A stretch of DNA of 64,000 nucleotides from Cryptomeria japonica (GCF_030272615.1 NC_081410.1:112730433-112794432), one strand, 5' to 3'. Shown: positions 1-12,235, counted from the first letter of the stretch. Program-made: numbers and translations. The notes: generated by a model not told the origin, from the letters alone.

Positions 1-1455
1 GATCCATTTGGTATCAACATCCTTAAGAAGTTGTTTCCATTGGTTATTCCCATGATCTTTTTTTGATATTTTGCAAATCATTTGGGACTTCGACAAAAGA
101 ATGAGTATAGCTCGCAAACTAGATTTTCAACTCTAGCTACTGAATCAAATTTGCTCACAATTCTAAAAGCTAAATTTAATCTGTGGGCCATGCAGTGAAT
201 GCCAATCACGTATGGTGAAATAGAAGTTTGTAGCTTTGCGTAAAGACCATTCCTATGACCTTGAAACACTACAGTTCCATCAACTCCTACACATACCAAC
301 TTTTTGGCAATTGATAAGTCATGAATACCGCCAAACTATTTTAAATATTTCTTAACTAACTCAAATGTATTTTGCAATGTGGAATTCTCCTTCATTTTAA
401 CAACACAAAGTAAAAGAGATTGGCGGACATGATTCCTTACAATATACACATGCATACATAACCAAGAAGTATTATCTACTGCTATAACTTCATCTAAAGA
501 TAATGCAATAAAGTTTGACTGTTTAATTTATTTTCCTTTACATCATCTTTTTCCATATTGGAGCAAGACAACTTGCCCATTCCCATCCACTATTTTTTGA
601 CCAATGAAATTGAGGAAATCTAGGAACATTCAAAAATCTTAATAAAGTAGCAAAGTTAGGGTACTCTGACATATAGGATGACCATTTTTCAAAACATGAA
701 AAACAACACTCAACTGAATAATTTTCGACTGAATTTTTTTGACATCATATGTTTGAATTGAGCCTTAATCAAACCTCGATGTTTAGCATTCTTCTCCTCT
801 CTTTGAATATGCTCTTTATACTCTTCTTCATACTTAACATGTTTACATTCTTCTTTTGTTTTTCATCTAATCACAGATTGTTCTTTTCCATCTATGATTT
901 GTTTTTCATACACTTTACTGATATGCTTCTTTATGGTGTCCAATTTTAGCTACAACTTCTTGCCCCTTTTTAGTTTCCAACTACAGATCATACACTTGCA
1001 TTCTGTTGAAGGCTTATCTTTGTTTGGATTTGGCACTTCTTCAATGAATGGGTACCTTGACACCCAATCCAACTGAAAATTCCTTGTCATTTCCCACTCG
1101 CGGCTCGATTTTGATTTTCCTTTTCTTTTTCCCTTTTGTGTACTTTCAACAACATCATCTACGTATTTCTCAGCAACATCATCTGGGTCAGTCACATCAA
1201 TGTTGCCCATGACATTGACATCAACCTTAATTGACTTATTTCGACTATTCTGGGAATTGAATTCCATTGGAACATTAGATGCGGCATTGGGATTTGTCTC
1301 AATTATCTCATTTCGACCTTTCTTGGAGGTTTCTCCTTCAACAATATTTTTTGGTGCGTCTGCAACTACAGATAATGTACCTCTGTCTGATGGACTACCA
1401 CTATTAACATTACCAAAGTATGACCTTACTATTTCTGCGCTTTGATGGCCTCCCT
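1..1455 (-). pseudogene. hAT-type transposase relic, copy 1 (truncated by window edge)
   Basis: Minus-strand relic of a hAT-superfamily transposase, cut off by the window start. Positions 950-1267 encode the N-terminal part: a K/R-rich linker, then a W-x3-YPFIEE motif and a C-x-C-x2-C cluster like the zinc-finger start of ZNF862/C17orf113-like hAT proteins. Positions 78-299 encode the motif around CVGVDGT and HCMAHRLNLA, typical of the hAT catalytic core. Stops and frameshifts lie between these blocks, so no functional protein is expected. The sequence is colinear with and very similar to 59551-61014, and similar to 50200-51690. The family call rests on motifs I recognise; a search was not possible. 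Confidence 0.75.
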
Positions 1456-1780
1456 TCTACACTTTTAGGACTCTGGATGTTCGACATCTCTCAAGAAATA
1501 CAAACTAAACCTCGAGGGAAGTTCTTCAGCTGAATTAAAACCCACATGCCAGGGCTTAATGAATAAACCAACACGATTGTAAAAGCAGGGCCCTTCTTCA
1601 AAAACCCGATTTCGATCAACCATGCTAGAAAAAACATCCATGAAATAGCTATTCACAACCAGCATAATCTCCATGTCACACTCAATGTGCCAAGAATGAA
1701 GAATCCATGATTTTAACATGGAAAGAGAAATATGGATCCCAAGAAATTTACAAAGCCCAATAGTCATAGTTTTTGCCGTT
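1456..1780 (-). pseudogene. DUF4283-like (LINE ORF1-type) fragment next to the hAT relic
   Basis: A 100-codon open frame on the minus strand (1465-1767) reads like the middle of a DUF4283 domain, the N-terminal domain of plant L1 ORF1 and related gag-like proteins. It has W..H.E.DMEIMLV.NSYFMDVFSSMVDRNRVFE, then GP.FYN, GLFIKPW and GFN..EELPS. It abuts the hAT relic in the same orientation. The same junction occurs at about 61015-61350, but hAT copy 2 (near 51700) lacks it, so the fusion predates the duplication of copies 1 and 3 only. It is too short to be a working gene. Confidence 0.55.
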
Positions 1781-2918
1781 GAATCGCATAATCTATGAAT
1801 TTGTGAAACTTGTTCTAGATAAAGATGTCATTATTGACAATAAAGATTTGTGCTCGATGACTCTTAAGCTCTAATGACCTTTAGCTGTAATACGAGGTTA
1901 AAGGAAGAGGTAGAGAATAATATGTAATAAGTTTACATTCAAAAGATTTTCCTAAAACAAAGAATTTATGGAGATAAGAGAAACGGAGCAGACTAGAGCT
2001 AGAGAAGTGAAATCTTGCATGTATGAATAAGATGAAGAAGGTTTGGCAACAGAGTGAGAGAGAGGGGGCTATGGAGGAGTAAAAGGACTTTTAATTAGGG
2101 TTAATTCCAATATTATTTTTATTCTGCGGCCAGTCCTATTGAATACAAAAAAAGGAGCTATATGTTCCTAGGAAAAATAGAAGTCTCACATGTATAACTA
2201 TAAGTTTTAAGATGATGTTGAGAGCGGGATGCTGCATGCATCCCTACTAGCTTAGGGATCTTTAGATCTATGTTACAATTTGCATGCTTTTTATTGATGA
2301 ACTTTGGAAGGTAGTAAAAAAGGTAGAAAAAATTTATAGACTATCTATTTGTATGTAGTTTCTATAATTTATATTCCGAAATCTTCACCCACAATTAAAT
2401 TTCTTATTGAATATAAATTTGTTCGATATGCTTTCATATCATCTAGTATAACATCTTGCATTTTCAGCCAGAGTAAATAGAATACATCGAATACTACTAA
2501 CTTGCATCCAAAATTTTCTTCAAAGCATAAATGCAAAAAGTCTCTCATGAACTTTCTTTCATTCTGTATGACTGGTAAAACTGGGAAAAGAATGGGAAAA
2601 CTGGTAAGGAATCTAATAACAATGGGAAAACTGGTATGGAATCTATCAAAGAAAATGAAATCGGACATAGAAGTTTTGAACTAATAAAATATGATCCTTT
2701 CTGCAGATAAGTTAAAAAATAACCTTGATAATGACCTCAATACTCTAGAGAAGAAAGATGCTACAAAAAATTATCAAAGTTTTCACACTAATATAATATA
2801 TAATGAATTTTTATGACTTATCCAAATCCTACAACATTAGAAATAGACAGATCAATTCGGCTAGTTGATAATTAATGGTAGGTCTATTAATATCAACCAA
2901 AGTTTAACATTGGTATAT
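1781..2918. repeat. Low-copy repeat, segments B and start of C (copy 1)
   Basis: Non-coding sequence present several times in the window. 1790-2566 (segment B) matches 31081-31591, 36844-36930 and 61360-62152. 2670-2918 (start of segment C) matches 36940-37165. Segment C is interrupted after 2918 by LINE 1 and resumes at 10873. Near 2570-2645 a ~20-30-bp unit containing GGGAAAACTGGTA is repeated imperfectly. Short open frames in B recur between copies but match no family I recognise. Confidence 0.8.
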
Positions 2919-3239
2919 ATATATATTTTTGATCGGTAAAGGCAGAGCCAGATTTATATTAATTTTGGTTAAATACATAGATTATTCTCTGAGTTCCATA
3001 ACATTCCAAAAACCCCTGTTCTCAGAGAGCTCAACAAAACATAGTTCCCTCCAAGGGTTGGAGACTTTTAGGCTTATGGTTTAGCCATTTTATCAGAGCC
3101 ATCAAAATTTAATAGTCTAGAAAAAATAAAAGGACTATTAACGATAATGGCAGATTTCCAACTGCTTAGAACCAGAGTATTTAAGCATAAAAGTTTAAAG
3201 CCAAATAAAAATATACAGATATAATTAAATGTCCACTAG

Positions 3240-4040
3240 GCAAAATGAAGTATCAACAGAAAAGGGCCTAGCTTGAAGTGGGGAGGTCAGGTTGTGGCAG
3301 CTGCATTCTTGGACGAACACGACCTCTGCCTACTGAGATACCCTGGCCACGTCCCTCGCTCCTTCGGCCTCTGCTCAAGCGACCTCCGTAGTTCTGCTCT
3401 GGTTTTGTTTCTGCTTTTGCAACATTCATAGGCAGGATTCCGTTCAACCTTGCAAACTAGAAGAGATCCTCCTCTTTTCCTTGAGCCTCTGGGTCATCTC
3501 CTAAGAATCTCCACTTGAGGTAGCTCAGACCTACGCTGGCAAAGACTCTGTGTCTATCCAGTTCTTTACCCTTCAGGTCAAGTAGGAATGGGTAGTATTT
3601 AATGAGCTCTCCATGGGCATTGAAGAGAATCCGGTCGCTTGGTTGGGGGTACACTAGAGTCATGGAGGGCCTTATTCAAGACTTCTTGGAATTCTTGAAG
3701 AATTTCCACTGGAAAGAGCTCCGTGGTGAGATTCCAAACCGATTGCTTGGGTAGCTTCTGGTCCAGCAAAGAAACCACAAATCTGGAGGAGATACTAGTG
3801 TTGTCTCATGGATATTCATCCCTGCTCAAATGAGTGCTACCCAGAATCAATTTGACTGCGAGTAAAACTGGAGAGTCCGCATGGATAAGGAGATGTTTAA
3901 GTCTCAAATCCATTATCCTTTTGAAAGAGACTTGGTGAGTAGAGGCACTGAGTGAGATAGGAGTGTCTGCGCCGAAGCAAGAGGTAGGCCTCAGGTAAAC
4001 GCTCATGATAAAACCAAACAGAGGCTCAGAGGACATGATG
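3240..4040 (-). pseudogene. Unassigned broken ORF with RG-rich tail in the 3' region of LINE 1
   Basis: Between the RNase H stop of LINE 1 (4597) and its 3' end lies a further minus-strand coding-like stretch. It starts at a plausible ATG near 4036 (MSSEPLFGF), continues through 3806, breaks by stop and frameshift, and resumes at 3457-3663. It ends near 3270 with an R/G-rich tail holding several GRG and SRGR motifs, as in nucleic-acid-binding proteins. Residue use looks like real protein and the orientation matches the LINE. I do not recognise the family. It could be an extra LINE ORF, a captured host gene or a captured viral gene. The break makes function unlikely. Confidence 0.4.
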
Positions 4041-4596
4041 GCCAAGGGAAAAGATTGTCGAGAAGGGTAACTAGAGAGAAAAACCAGAGAATGCAGGAAG
4101 GAAAGAAGGAAGCGAGAAGAGGACACTTTGGTAGGAAAAATGGGTGCACGTATCAACTAGTCATAATGAGGATTAGAGGGGCAATAAAGGCTCACGCGAA
4201 GGTGGCGGAGAGTAAATGCCTAGATCGAGCCAAATCTACTCAAGTGCAGATGAAAGGATTAACCTACGGACAACTCATGCAAAGGACTGAATGACGACGC
4301 TCTCCAGCCGGAGCTTCGAGAATCCCATTTTTGTGGAGGCAAATTTTGATTAGCGGTTTGCTAGCTAAGGTAACCCAGGCCTACGATGAGCCTCAAGTTT
4401 AACTGAACGCTTAAATTTGGAGAAAGGAAATAGCCGTTGGGATCAACTACCAAGAAAGAGGGCGGGTAATAAGCGTTCAAATTTAAATTCTATGAACCAC
4501 CAGTCTGCTGGCAAACAACGGCCCCAAACCTTGTATGAGAAAATCTTATTAACTAGCCCGATCTGTTTTACCAGTAGGTTAAATGCCTTGAGACCA

Positions 4597-7500
4597 CTAG
4601 TGAACGAAAGTGCCTTGAGCTGTTATTTTTGATAAGGCATCCGCCACTTCATTTGCTTCTCTATAGATATGTTTTGCCTCAAACTGTTCAAGACTATTCA
4701 AATTTTCTAGGATTCTTTCCAATAAAGCTTGGAGCCTCCAGTTGGGGGTTTTCTTTTTCCTTATAGCATTTATTGCTATCTCCGAGTCTCCTTCCACTGA
4801 AACATTTTTGAGGCCATGGTTGATGCAGTCCTTCAGGCCAAGTAGCAGGGTAGTGAACTCTGCTATGTTATTGGTGTCTGGAGGGATTGGCTTTGCCACT
4901 TTCTCAATAATTGCTCCTGTTTGATCTCTGATGACATAGCCTATTCTAGAAGGGCCAGGATTTCCTCTGGAGGCCCCATCAAAATTCAATTTTACCCAAT
5001 CCGGCTTTAGGGGGGACCAGATTGCATCTTTTCTTTCATTGATTTTTTGGTGAGAAGATGGGGGGATAATAATGCCTTGCCAATTTAGACTGATATTCTC
5101 ATCCCATGAAGAAAAAACTTTGGGCTGGTCCAAAGAAAAGGCTGTTCTGCTGTTAACTGAGTTCACTATTGCCAATTCAATTGAATTCAGAATTGATTCT
5201 TGTCTCCTAGCTTTACCTTCAAATAACCTACGATTCCTTTCTTTCCATATTTCCCAAATTAAGCATGATGGAGCCACTTCCATAATTTGGCTCAGAGAGC
5301 TCTCCTTTGTGTGAAGGGGCCAACTTTGGAATAGAGAGTTGATTTCATTTGACAAGGCTATGATCAGCTCCAATTTAGCACAGATCCATCTCCAGCAGTT
5401 GGAAGCAAAGGGGCAATTCAAGAGGAGATGGTCCACTGACTCTGATTGAGCTTTACACAAAATGCATCTTGAAGGACCTTCATAGCCCATTCTTGTGAAC
5501 TTATTTGCAGTTAGAATTTTTTTCCGGACTGCCAACCATGCAAAGATGCTCACTTTCGGTATGAATTTGGAACTCCAAAACATTTTCAGAGGGATTTTGT
5601 GATTGCTCTACTCTATAGGGCTGACAAGCATTCTGTATCCATCTTTTGAGTTATACTGTCCTGTTTTGGAAGGCGCCCAAATAATAGAGTCTTCTCCTCT
5701 TCTTGGGTTGATGTTTCTTGCTTCTAGGTGCCCTAAGAGTTCTTCTAGATCATCCCTTGGAATTGGCAAGCCCTCCATTGATTTCCATTTCCAGCTTTTT
5801 GGATTTGACATGTCAGCCATCTCCAGATAGTCTCTAACTCTGGAGCCCCAATTCTATTTGAACCAGTGTTCTGTAGCAGGGATATGGACTAGATTTGTCA
5901 GAGGTGGATAACCACCCTAGGAGTCCTCCCAAAATAGGCTAGGTGAGCCCTCATGAATATCCCAAGAAATTAATTTTGAGACCAGATTTCTACAGGATAT
6001 AATGAAGTTCCATGTTCTGGACCCCTTACGGAAATTTCTTGATCTGAGGATGTTAAGATGATTCTAATCTGGGAGATACTTTGTTGCCAACATTCTGACC
6101 CAAGAAGCACTAGGGTTTTTGATGAATTTCCAGACTAGTTTAGCCCCTAAGGCTAAATTTTGCAATTTAAAGTCCTTGATGCCTAGACTGCCCATTGGTC
6201 TCGACTTTATAATTTTGTCCCAAGCTATTAGAGAAATCTTATGCTTCTCTTCAGTGTTTTACCAAAAGAAATTTCTCATCTTCTTGATTATGAAGGAATT
6301 GGCACTAGATGTTAAGGATAATATAGAAAATAGGTAAATTGGAAGGGCTGAGATCACTGCTTGGATCATCACAAGTCTTCCCACCCAAGATAACCATTTA
6401 CCCTTCCAGGAATTTGCAGTTCTTTCAACTTTGAGTTTTAAGGGGTCCCAGAATTTAGAGTTCCTTAGGCCTCTATCTATTGGGATGCCCAAATAAGTGC
6501 ATGGAAGACATCCTTCTTTGCAATTTAGAATTCTGAGAATTCTGGTGTGTAATGAGATTTGCGTTGTGAAGAAGAAGGCTTTAGTCTTATCCTTATTTCT
6601 TAATTGGCTTGAAGCCCTACCATACATCTCTAAAATTTGGTTGAGATGAGTGGCTTCCTTTACATTTGCTGTCCCCAAGTGAAGATTGTCATCTACAAAT
6701 TGCTAATGGGTAACTACAAATTCTTTAGTTATTTTGATTCCCTCTAACTTATGGTTGGCATGGCTAGCTTTGATGGCTCGTCCCATAGCCTCTCCCATAA
6801 TTATGTACAAGAAAGGAGAAAGGGGGTCCCCTTGCCTAATACCCCTTGAGGAAGAAAATAAACCCTCTAGTTTTCCATTAACTAGTATTGAGAATTTGGG
6901 TGTTTAGATGCACTCAAATACCCAATTTATCCATTGATTATCAAAGCCAAAAGCTTGCATGGTTTTACAAAGAAAACGCCAATCTACACTATCATAAGCC
7001 TTTGTGATTTTTAATTTATTATCATACCTGGCCTATTTTTGCTTTGGAGGGTGTGGATTTCTTCTTGCGCTACGATCACTCAATCAAGAATTGAATGGCC
7101 TGGTACAAACCCTGTCTTTTCTTCTGAGATGATGCTGTTCATGAGAGGCTTTAGTCTGTTAGTCATCACTTTTGAGAGGATTTTATAGACTGTGTTGCAT
7201 AGGGAGATAGGCCTATAATCTCCAAGATTTTCTGCCTTCTCCTTCTTTGGAATGAGAGCTATGAAGGTATTATTTACCTCTTTAAGAATTTTTCCTGATC
7301 TTCTTGAGCACTCTAGAGCTTTTGAGAGTTCCTGACCAAAGATATGCCAACATTTCTTATAGAAATCCGCAGGGAAGCCATCCGACCCTAGTGCCTTACC
7401 AAAAGGGAGCTAGTTTAGAGCTTGGAATACTTCTTCCATTTTTATTTTCCCATTTAACATCTGATTTTGTTCCTCTGATATAATTTTGGGGATCCCAGAC

Positions 7501-8783
7501 AATAGCTTTTTTTGGTCCAGTAGGTGAGATCCTTCTTTGTTGTTCAGGAGATTGGAATAGAAGGAAATAATCTTTTCCTTTATTACCTCCGGATCCTCTG
7601 AGATTTGGTTATTTCTGATTTGTAATTTGGATATCCAATTCTTGCTTCTTCTGATTTTTGTTACATTATGGAAAAACTTAGTGTTTTTGTCCCCCATTCT
7701 GAGCCAGTTCTCTCTTGATTTTTGCTTCCAAAAGATTTCTTCTTTCTAAAGGATGTCTTCATACTCCAGTAAGAGGGACCTTTCCCGTTGAAAGGATTAT
7801 TGATCCATACCTGCCAAGATAATCCTATCATTTAGGGCTGCTAATTTCTCTTCTATAAGTCTTTTTGATGAGAAGATGTTTTTAAAATGCTGGGAGTTCC
7901 ATTGGAGCAATTTCTATTTGACTAGTTTTAGCTTTGCAATGAAGCAGAAAAGTTTTGAACCCTCAAATGATCCTTCCTTCCACCAGTTTTCTATCAATAT
8001 AAGGAAGTTTGGCTCTTTCATCCACACATTTTCAAACCTAAAAGGAGTCCTGGATGATCCCGAAGTGCCTTGTAAAGAGAGCAGAATGGGGTAATGGTCC
8101 GAGCTTGAGCAAGGGAGAACATTGCAAGAGGGAGTAAAAGGAAAAAGAGTCGAATCCCCTTGCCAGAAAAATTTGTCTATTTTTTCTGCTATATTACTAA
8201 AGCCTTTCCTTTTGTTTGTCCATGTGTAGGTGTCTCCTGAGTCTATTTCCAAAAGGCCATTCCTTTCAATCCAATTGTTAAAATCCTGCTGGGCACTCCC
8301 TAAGTGAATGATTCCTCCCCTCTTATCTGAAGCACTCCTGATAGCATTAAAATCCCCCCCAATAAAGACTTGTTCCTCAGATAAGGTGGACAATAATCCA
8401 TCTAGAGAAGACCATGTGAGTCTCTTTTTGAAAGAGGACACTGGGCCATATACATTGATGATAAAGAAAGAAGTGTTCGACTACAGGTGAGTGATTTTGG
8501 CAAGCATCTAGTCCCTACTAGATGCGATACCTTCAGCTTTAATTTGGGAGGACTTCCAAATTATCATTAATCCTCCAGAGGCACCTTCTAATGCTACTGT
8601 CGTTTGAAGAGAAGCTTGGAACGAGGAACTAATCCCATTTCCAAAGGCAACTGCTAGCTTTTCCTCCAATTTAGTTTCTTGCAGTAGGATTAAGTCTGCA
8701 TTGATCAAAAGAATATGTCTTTTGATCACCCTCTGTTTGTTAGGGGCACTAAGACCCCTAACATTCCAAGAAAGGATTTTCAT
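4597..8783 (-). pseudogene. LINE 1 ORF2: endonuclease, reverse transcriptase, RNase H (decayed)
   Basis: The enzymatic ORF of LINE 1, which in intact elements nicks target DNA and reverse-transcribes the element RNA. It starts at 8783 with MKILSWNVRGL. Endonuclease motifs follow: LLQETKL, FIGGDFNAI, DTYTWTN and SDHYPI (to about 7914). Reverse transcriptase sequence covers about 7700-6260, with an FVDDN active-site motif near 6690. A zinc-binding region (C-x2-C, then HLLLNCPF) and an RNase H domain (NFDGA, AEF, EGDSE, ADALSK) occupy 5583-4597. The ORF carries about nine in-frame stops, mostly TAG, and one single-base frameshift near 7022. The ORF2 ATG overlaps the ORF1 stop as ATGA. Confidence 0.92.
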
Positions 8784-10423
8784 TTCTGTTTAGGAAGGGG
8801 GTTTCCCTTCCCTACTTTCCAAAGATCCATTAGTTTAGATTGATTCTCTGCCATTCCATCCTGAGATTTGGTCTCTATGAAAGACTTGCGGCCCTTCTTG
8901 GGTGGGGTTGAACAAAAATCCGGCTTCTCCAGGCCCTCCTGATTCTGATGGAGTCCTAGGTTTCTTTTCTCCTTGATTTGTGAGTAGAGAACAGCCAAGG
9001 GGGTGTCCAATATTGCATCTTGGTCTTCCTCTCCTATCATGACATTTTGCAGAAGATTTTGAGCATCGTGATCAAAAGGCAAATCCAGATTGTTTGGTTC
9101 AAATGGCAGGGAGAGCAGAAAAGGGAAAGGAATTTCTGCTAAGAGGTTAAAGTGATGCTTGGGAGGGGGACAACCTGAAGGAGAAATTTCTCCCTCTGAT
9201 AAAAAAGTCTCAATATTCTCCTCCATGTCTGCTTTAAGATCCTCTTCAATAACCTCCTCCTCTTGCAATATTTTTGGAAGATGGATATTTTTGCATTTAG
9301 TGGATTTTGCTTTGTGAGATGAACCCCTGGAGTTCTTGTGCTTAACGCAACTTTTCCTTTTGGGGGCCTTAGATGGAGGTTGTGAGAAGATATTGAAAGC
9401 TCCTCTACTCAAGGCTGGGGTTTTTTTTTGCACGAATAAACTTCTAACAGCCTTTTGGGATTGAGGCTTGGCAATCGGGGATAGCATGAGAGGTGGATGA
9501 ATAACAAGGGAGGGTTGGGATTCCTGAGGAGAGAGGCGGGGAGACAGGGGATCCAGGCCTGCAAGCTTATTACTAATACGCAGAAAAAAGCAAGGAGGAT
9601 GGAGGGCCAGGGGATCTGGAACCACAGTTGAGTCCGGGGGTGGAGTAGAGACATTACAAAGGGGTTGGTGAAGGGGCTTTGATAAAGCCTTGACCAATAC
9701 TTCAACTTCTAGGTCCAGAGCAGTATCCCGATCCAGGGTCCTCTTTTGAGACTCTGGGCTCGCAAGTGGTTCTGAGTGCTGAAGAGGGAGGTTGAGAGCT
9801 CCCAGAGACGCTGCTAAGGAGCTATTATTAACTATTTGGTTTCTCAACAAGTGTTTGCCAGGCACTACTTTACCCAATCTTATCACCTTTTGCTTCCATC
9901 TGCCCAGTTCCGAAATGATCTCAAGCTCACTGTAGAAGCCTTTGGAAAGATCAATCTCTACATAAATATTTTCTATATCCCCATTCTGACCTTCAAATAA
10001 ATTTGCTTCAATCCCTACCAGAAAGCCAAGATCATCACCAATTTGCAGGAGTGATTTTGGGCACCAGAACTTGGATGGAAGGCCTACTAAAGATAGAAAA
10101 ATAGGAGTTTTCTTGAACCTATGCTGTGCTGGATCAAATCCTGGTTTCCAGTCTAGGAAGTGGAAGGTGGAGCCTTGAAAGAACAAGGGACTACCCTTTG
10201 TGATTGATTTTTTTAGTGTCACATCCACACATTTTATGAACAAGAAGTCATTCTGCATTTGTCTGACTGCTATGAAATCTGGGAAAGAAGATTTCCACCA
10301 ATCCATAATGTCTTTTCTTATCCCACTAGTGCCACACCATTTTGCAAAGAAGGCATTCTCCTTGAGACAGACAAGCGAGGGATTCAATGAATCTGATGGA
10401 AGCACGAAAATTTTGCTTCCCAT
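8780..10423 (-). CDS. LINE 1 ORF1: DUF4283-type RNA-binding/gag-like protein (547 aa open)
   Basis: Open reading frame of 547 codons. The first ~180 residues form a DUF4283-like domain: AFFAKWCG, DFIAVRQMQNDFLFIKC, GSPLFFQG, LDWKPGFDP, then SLVGLPSKFWCPKSLLQIGDDLGF. A long proline- and serine-rich acidic region follows, with a basic stretch (APKRKSCVKHKN). The frame also stays open upstream to about 10870 apart from a TGA near 10471 and a TAG near 10444, so the original protein was probably longer and the 10423 start may be secondary. The ORF1 TGA overlaps the ORF2 ATG by ATGA. In this family ORF1 is expected to bind element RNA. Confidence 0.82.
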   Translation of the reverse strand: MGSKIFVLPSDSLNPSLVCLKENAFFAKWCGTSGIRKDIMDWWKSSFPDFIAVRQMQNDFLFIKCVDVTLKKSITKGSPLFFQGSTFHFLDWKPGFDPAQHRFKKTPIFLSLVGLPSKFWCPKSLLQIGDDLGFLVGIEANLFEGQNGDIENIYVEIDLSKGFYSELEIISELGRWKQKVIRLGKVVPGKHLLRNQIVNNSSLAASLGALNLPLQHSEPLASPESQKRTLDRDTALDLEVEVLVKALSKPLHQPLCNVSTPPPDSTVVPDPLALHPPCFFLRISNKLAGLDPLSPRLSPQESQPSLVIHPPLMLSPIAKPQSQKAVRSLFVQKKTPALSRGAFNIFSQPPSKAPKRKSCVKHKNSRGSSHKAKSTKCKNIHLPKILQEEEVIEEDLKADMEENIETFLSEGEISPSGCPPPKHHFNLLAEIPFPFLLSLPFEPNNLDLPFDHDAQNLLQNVMIGEEDQDAILDTPLAVLYSQIKEKRNLGLHQNQEGLEKPDFCSTPPKKGRKSFIETKSQDGMAENQSKLMDLWKVGKGNPLPKQK

Positions 10424-10887
10424 TGATTTCCTAGACCATTTCTATTCCTTGCGCTCAAAGGAAGGTTTAGATCATGAGGGAAAGGCATTTCTGGAATCCC
10501 TGGCTTGCAAACCTCTGTTGAGTACACCCATGGTGCACGAATCCCTATAAGGTAGCCCTGTTGTAAGGGGAAGACGGTTTTGCAGTCTTTGGCAACTAGG
10601 CTGCAACTTGGAGGAAAGAGGTTGCTTGATAGAAACAAAACTCTTTTTACAAGTTGCAATAGGGATGCTGTTTGGACATGTCATGACCTTCTTTGCCCAT
10701 GAGTCTAAGTTTTGAAACTCCACAGTAGAATTTTGCCGAAAAATTTGGCTCGGAAAACACCTAGGCGGATGATGATTAACCGGGTTCTGAACCCGCGACA
10801 AATTTCGGTTCCTCGGTCTCTGAGGCTGGTGTAGAGGAGCAAGACCCCGAGAAGTCCAGCCATGGTTTAGTGTTAACATTGGTATAT

Positions 10888-11430
10888 TTTAATTCTTCTT
10901 TAAAATGTGTCTTTAGATTTCAAATTAGTGAATCTAGGATTTTTTTTTCACAATGTATAAAGTTAAAAAAATATACATTTTCATTTTTACAAAATTTAAA
11001 TTTATCTGATATGTTAAAATATAAATTAAAAATAATAATATTTTATTTTTTATTATAAATTTATTTTAATTATCACAATAAATTCTTTCACTAGAATGGT
11101 TATGATTATAAATAAATTAGCAATTACACCTTGGTGTGCAATTGGTACGCCGAAAAAGTTCAATTAAACTTTTTTTCTTGTCTGTTTTTTGCATACATTT
11201 GTGCAATAGATGAAGTGAATTGCTTGATTCAATATAGAAAATTACACAAGGTCAATTGGTAAGCCATATATAAAATGATGTTGTTTGTGCAACAAAGGTC
11301 TCAATGGAGAATTGATAGTTTTAAATCAACCATGCATCTACTTATAATGATACAAACATGATTGAACTAGAACCTCTAAATCAAGAAGATATTTTGGCTC
11401 CATTATCAACAAGTTCATGTTATGTTTTCA
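10888..11430. repeat. Low-copy repeat, remainder of segment C, then AT-rich spacer
   Basis: This continues segment C after the LINE 1 insertion. 10888-11100 aligns with 37170-37600, sharing the tracts around TTTTTACAAAATTT and TTATCACA. From 11288 the sequence (GCAACAAAGGTCTCAATGG) aligns with 62153 onward. I see no gene here. Confidence 0.75.
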
Positions 11431-12235
11431 ATAGGGATAGAGGGAGAGATAGGGCTAGAAAGAGGGGGGGAGAGGAGGGAATCTAGTGAGAGAGAGAGGG
11501 GTAAGAAGATAGAGATAATGAGGAAGATGAATATATAAATTGAGATGGAGAGGGACATGGAGAAAAGGAGAGGGGTAGGTAAAGAGAGAGAGAGGAGAGG
11601 GATATGCAGAAATGGAAGAGATACATATATATAGAGAGGGAGACATAAAAAGTTAGAGATATAAATAAAAAGTGATATATAAAGAGAGGTAGAGAGAGGG
11701 AGAAATATAAGGGTAGAGAGAGACAAAAAAATAATGAGATATAAATAGATGTAGAGATGGAACAAAAAATATGGAGAAGTAGAGATGAAGATAAAGCAAG
11801 AGAAGAAAAGGGAGACAAATAGATATCTAGAGATAGAGAGAGGTAGAGGAGGTGATAAAGATAGAGAGAGATAGAGACGGATAGAGAGATAAAGAAAAAT
11901 AGATGGAAATATATCTAGAGGAACAAGGAGATATAGAGAGATATAAATGGTGAGATGGAGTGAAAGAGAGAGATATATAAAGAGATATAGAGAGGGGGAG
12001 AGAAACAAAGATAAAGAGATACAAATAGAGATGGAGAGGGAGAAAGAGAGAGAGGGAGAGAGAAAGTGGAAGAGATGAAGATATATGGGAATAGAAAGAG
12101 ATAGATATAGTTGTATGGGAAGCGAAAGGGAGAAATATGTAGAGATAGAAAGATCAATATATGGGAGTGAGAGATGGAGAGATGGGGAAAGATAGAGAGA
12201 GGGAGGGAGAGAAAGGGAGACATATAGGTAATGGA

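Larger units (their letters stand above)
2919..10872 (-). mobile_element. LINE 1: near full-length plant L1-type retrotransposon
   Basis: Minus-strand non-LTR retrotransposon of about 7.95 kb. It is flanked by a perfect 15-bp target-site duplication, TTAACATTGGTATAT, at 2904-2918 and 10873-10887. In element orientation it runs ORF1 (DUF4283-like), ORF2 (endonuclease, reverse transcriptase, zinc-binding region, RNase H) and a ~1.7-kb 3' region ending in an (AT)n-type tail at 2919-2925. The homologous sequence at about 37141-37230 lacks the element and acts as an empty site. ORF1 is open almost to the very 5' end, so a slight 5' truncation is possible. The element is decayed but structurally complete. 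Confidence 0.92.
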
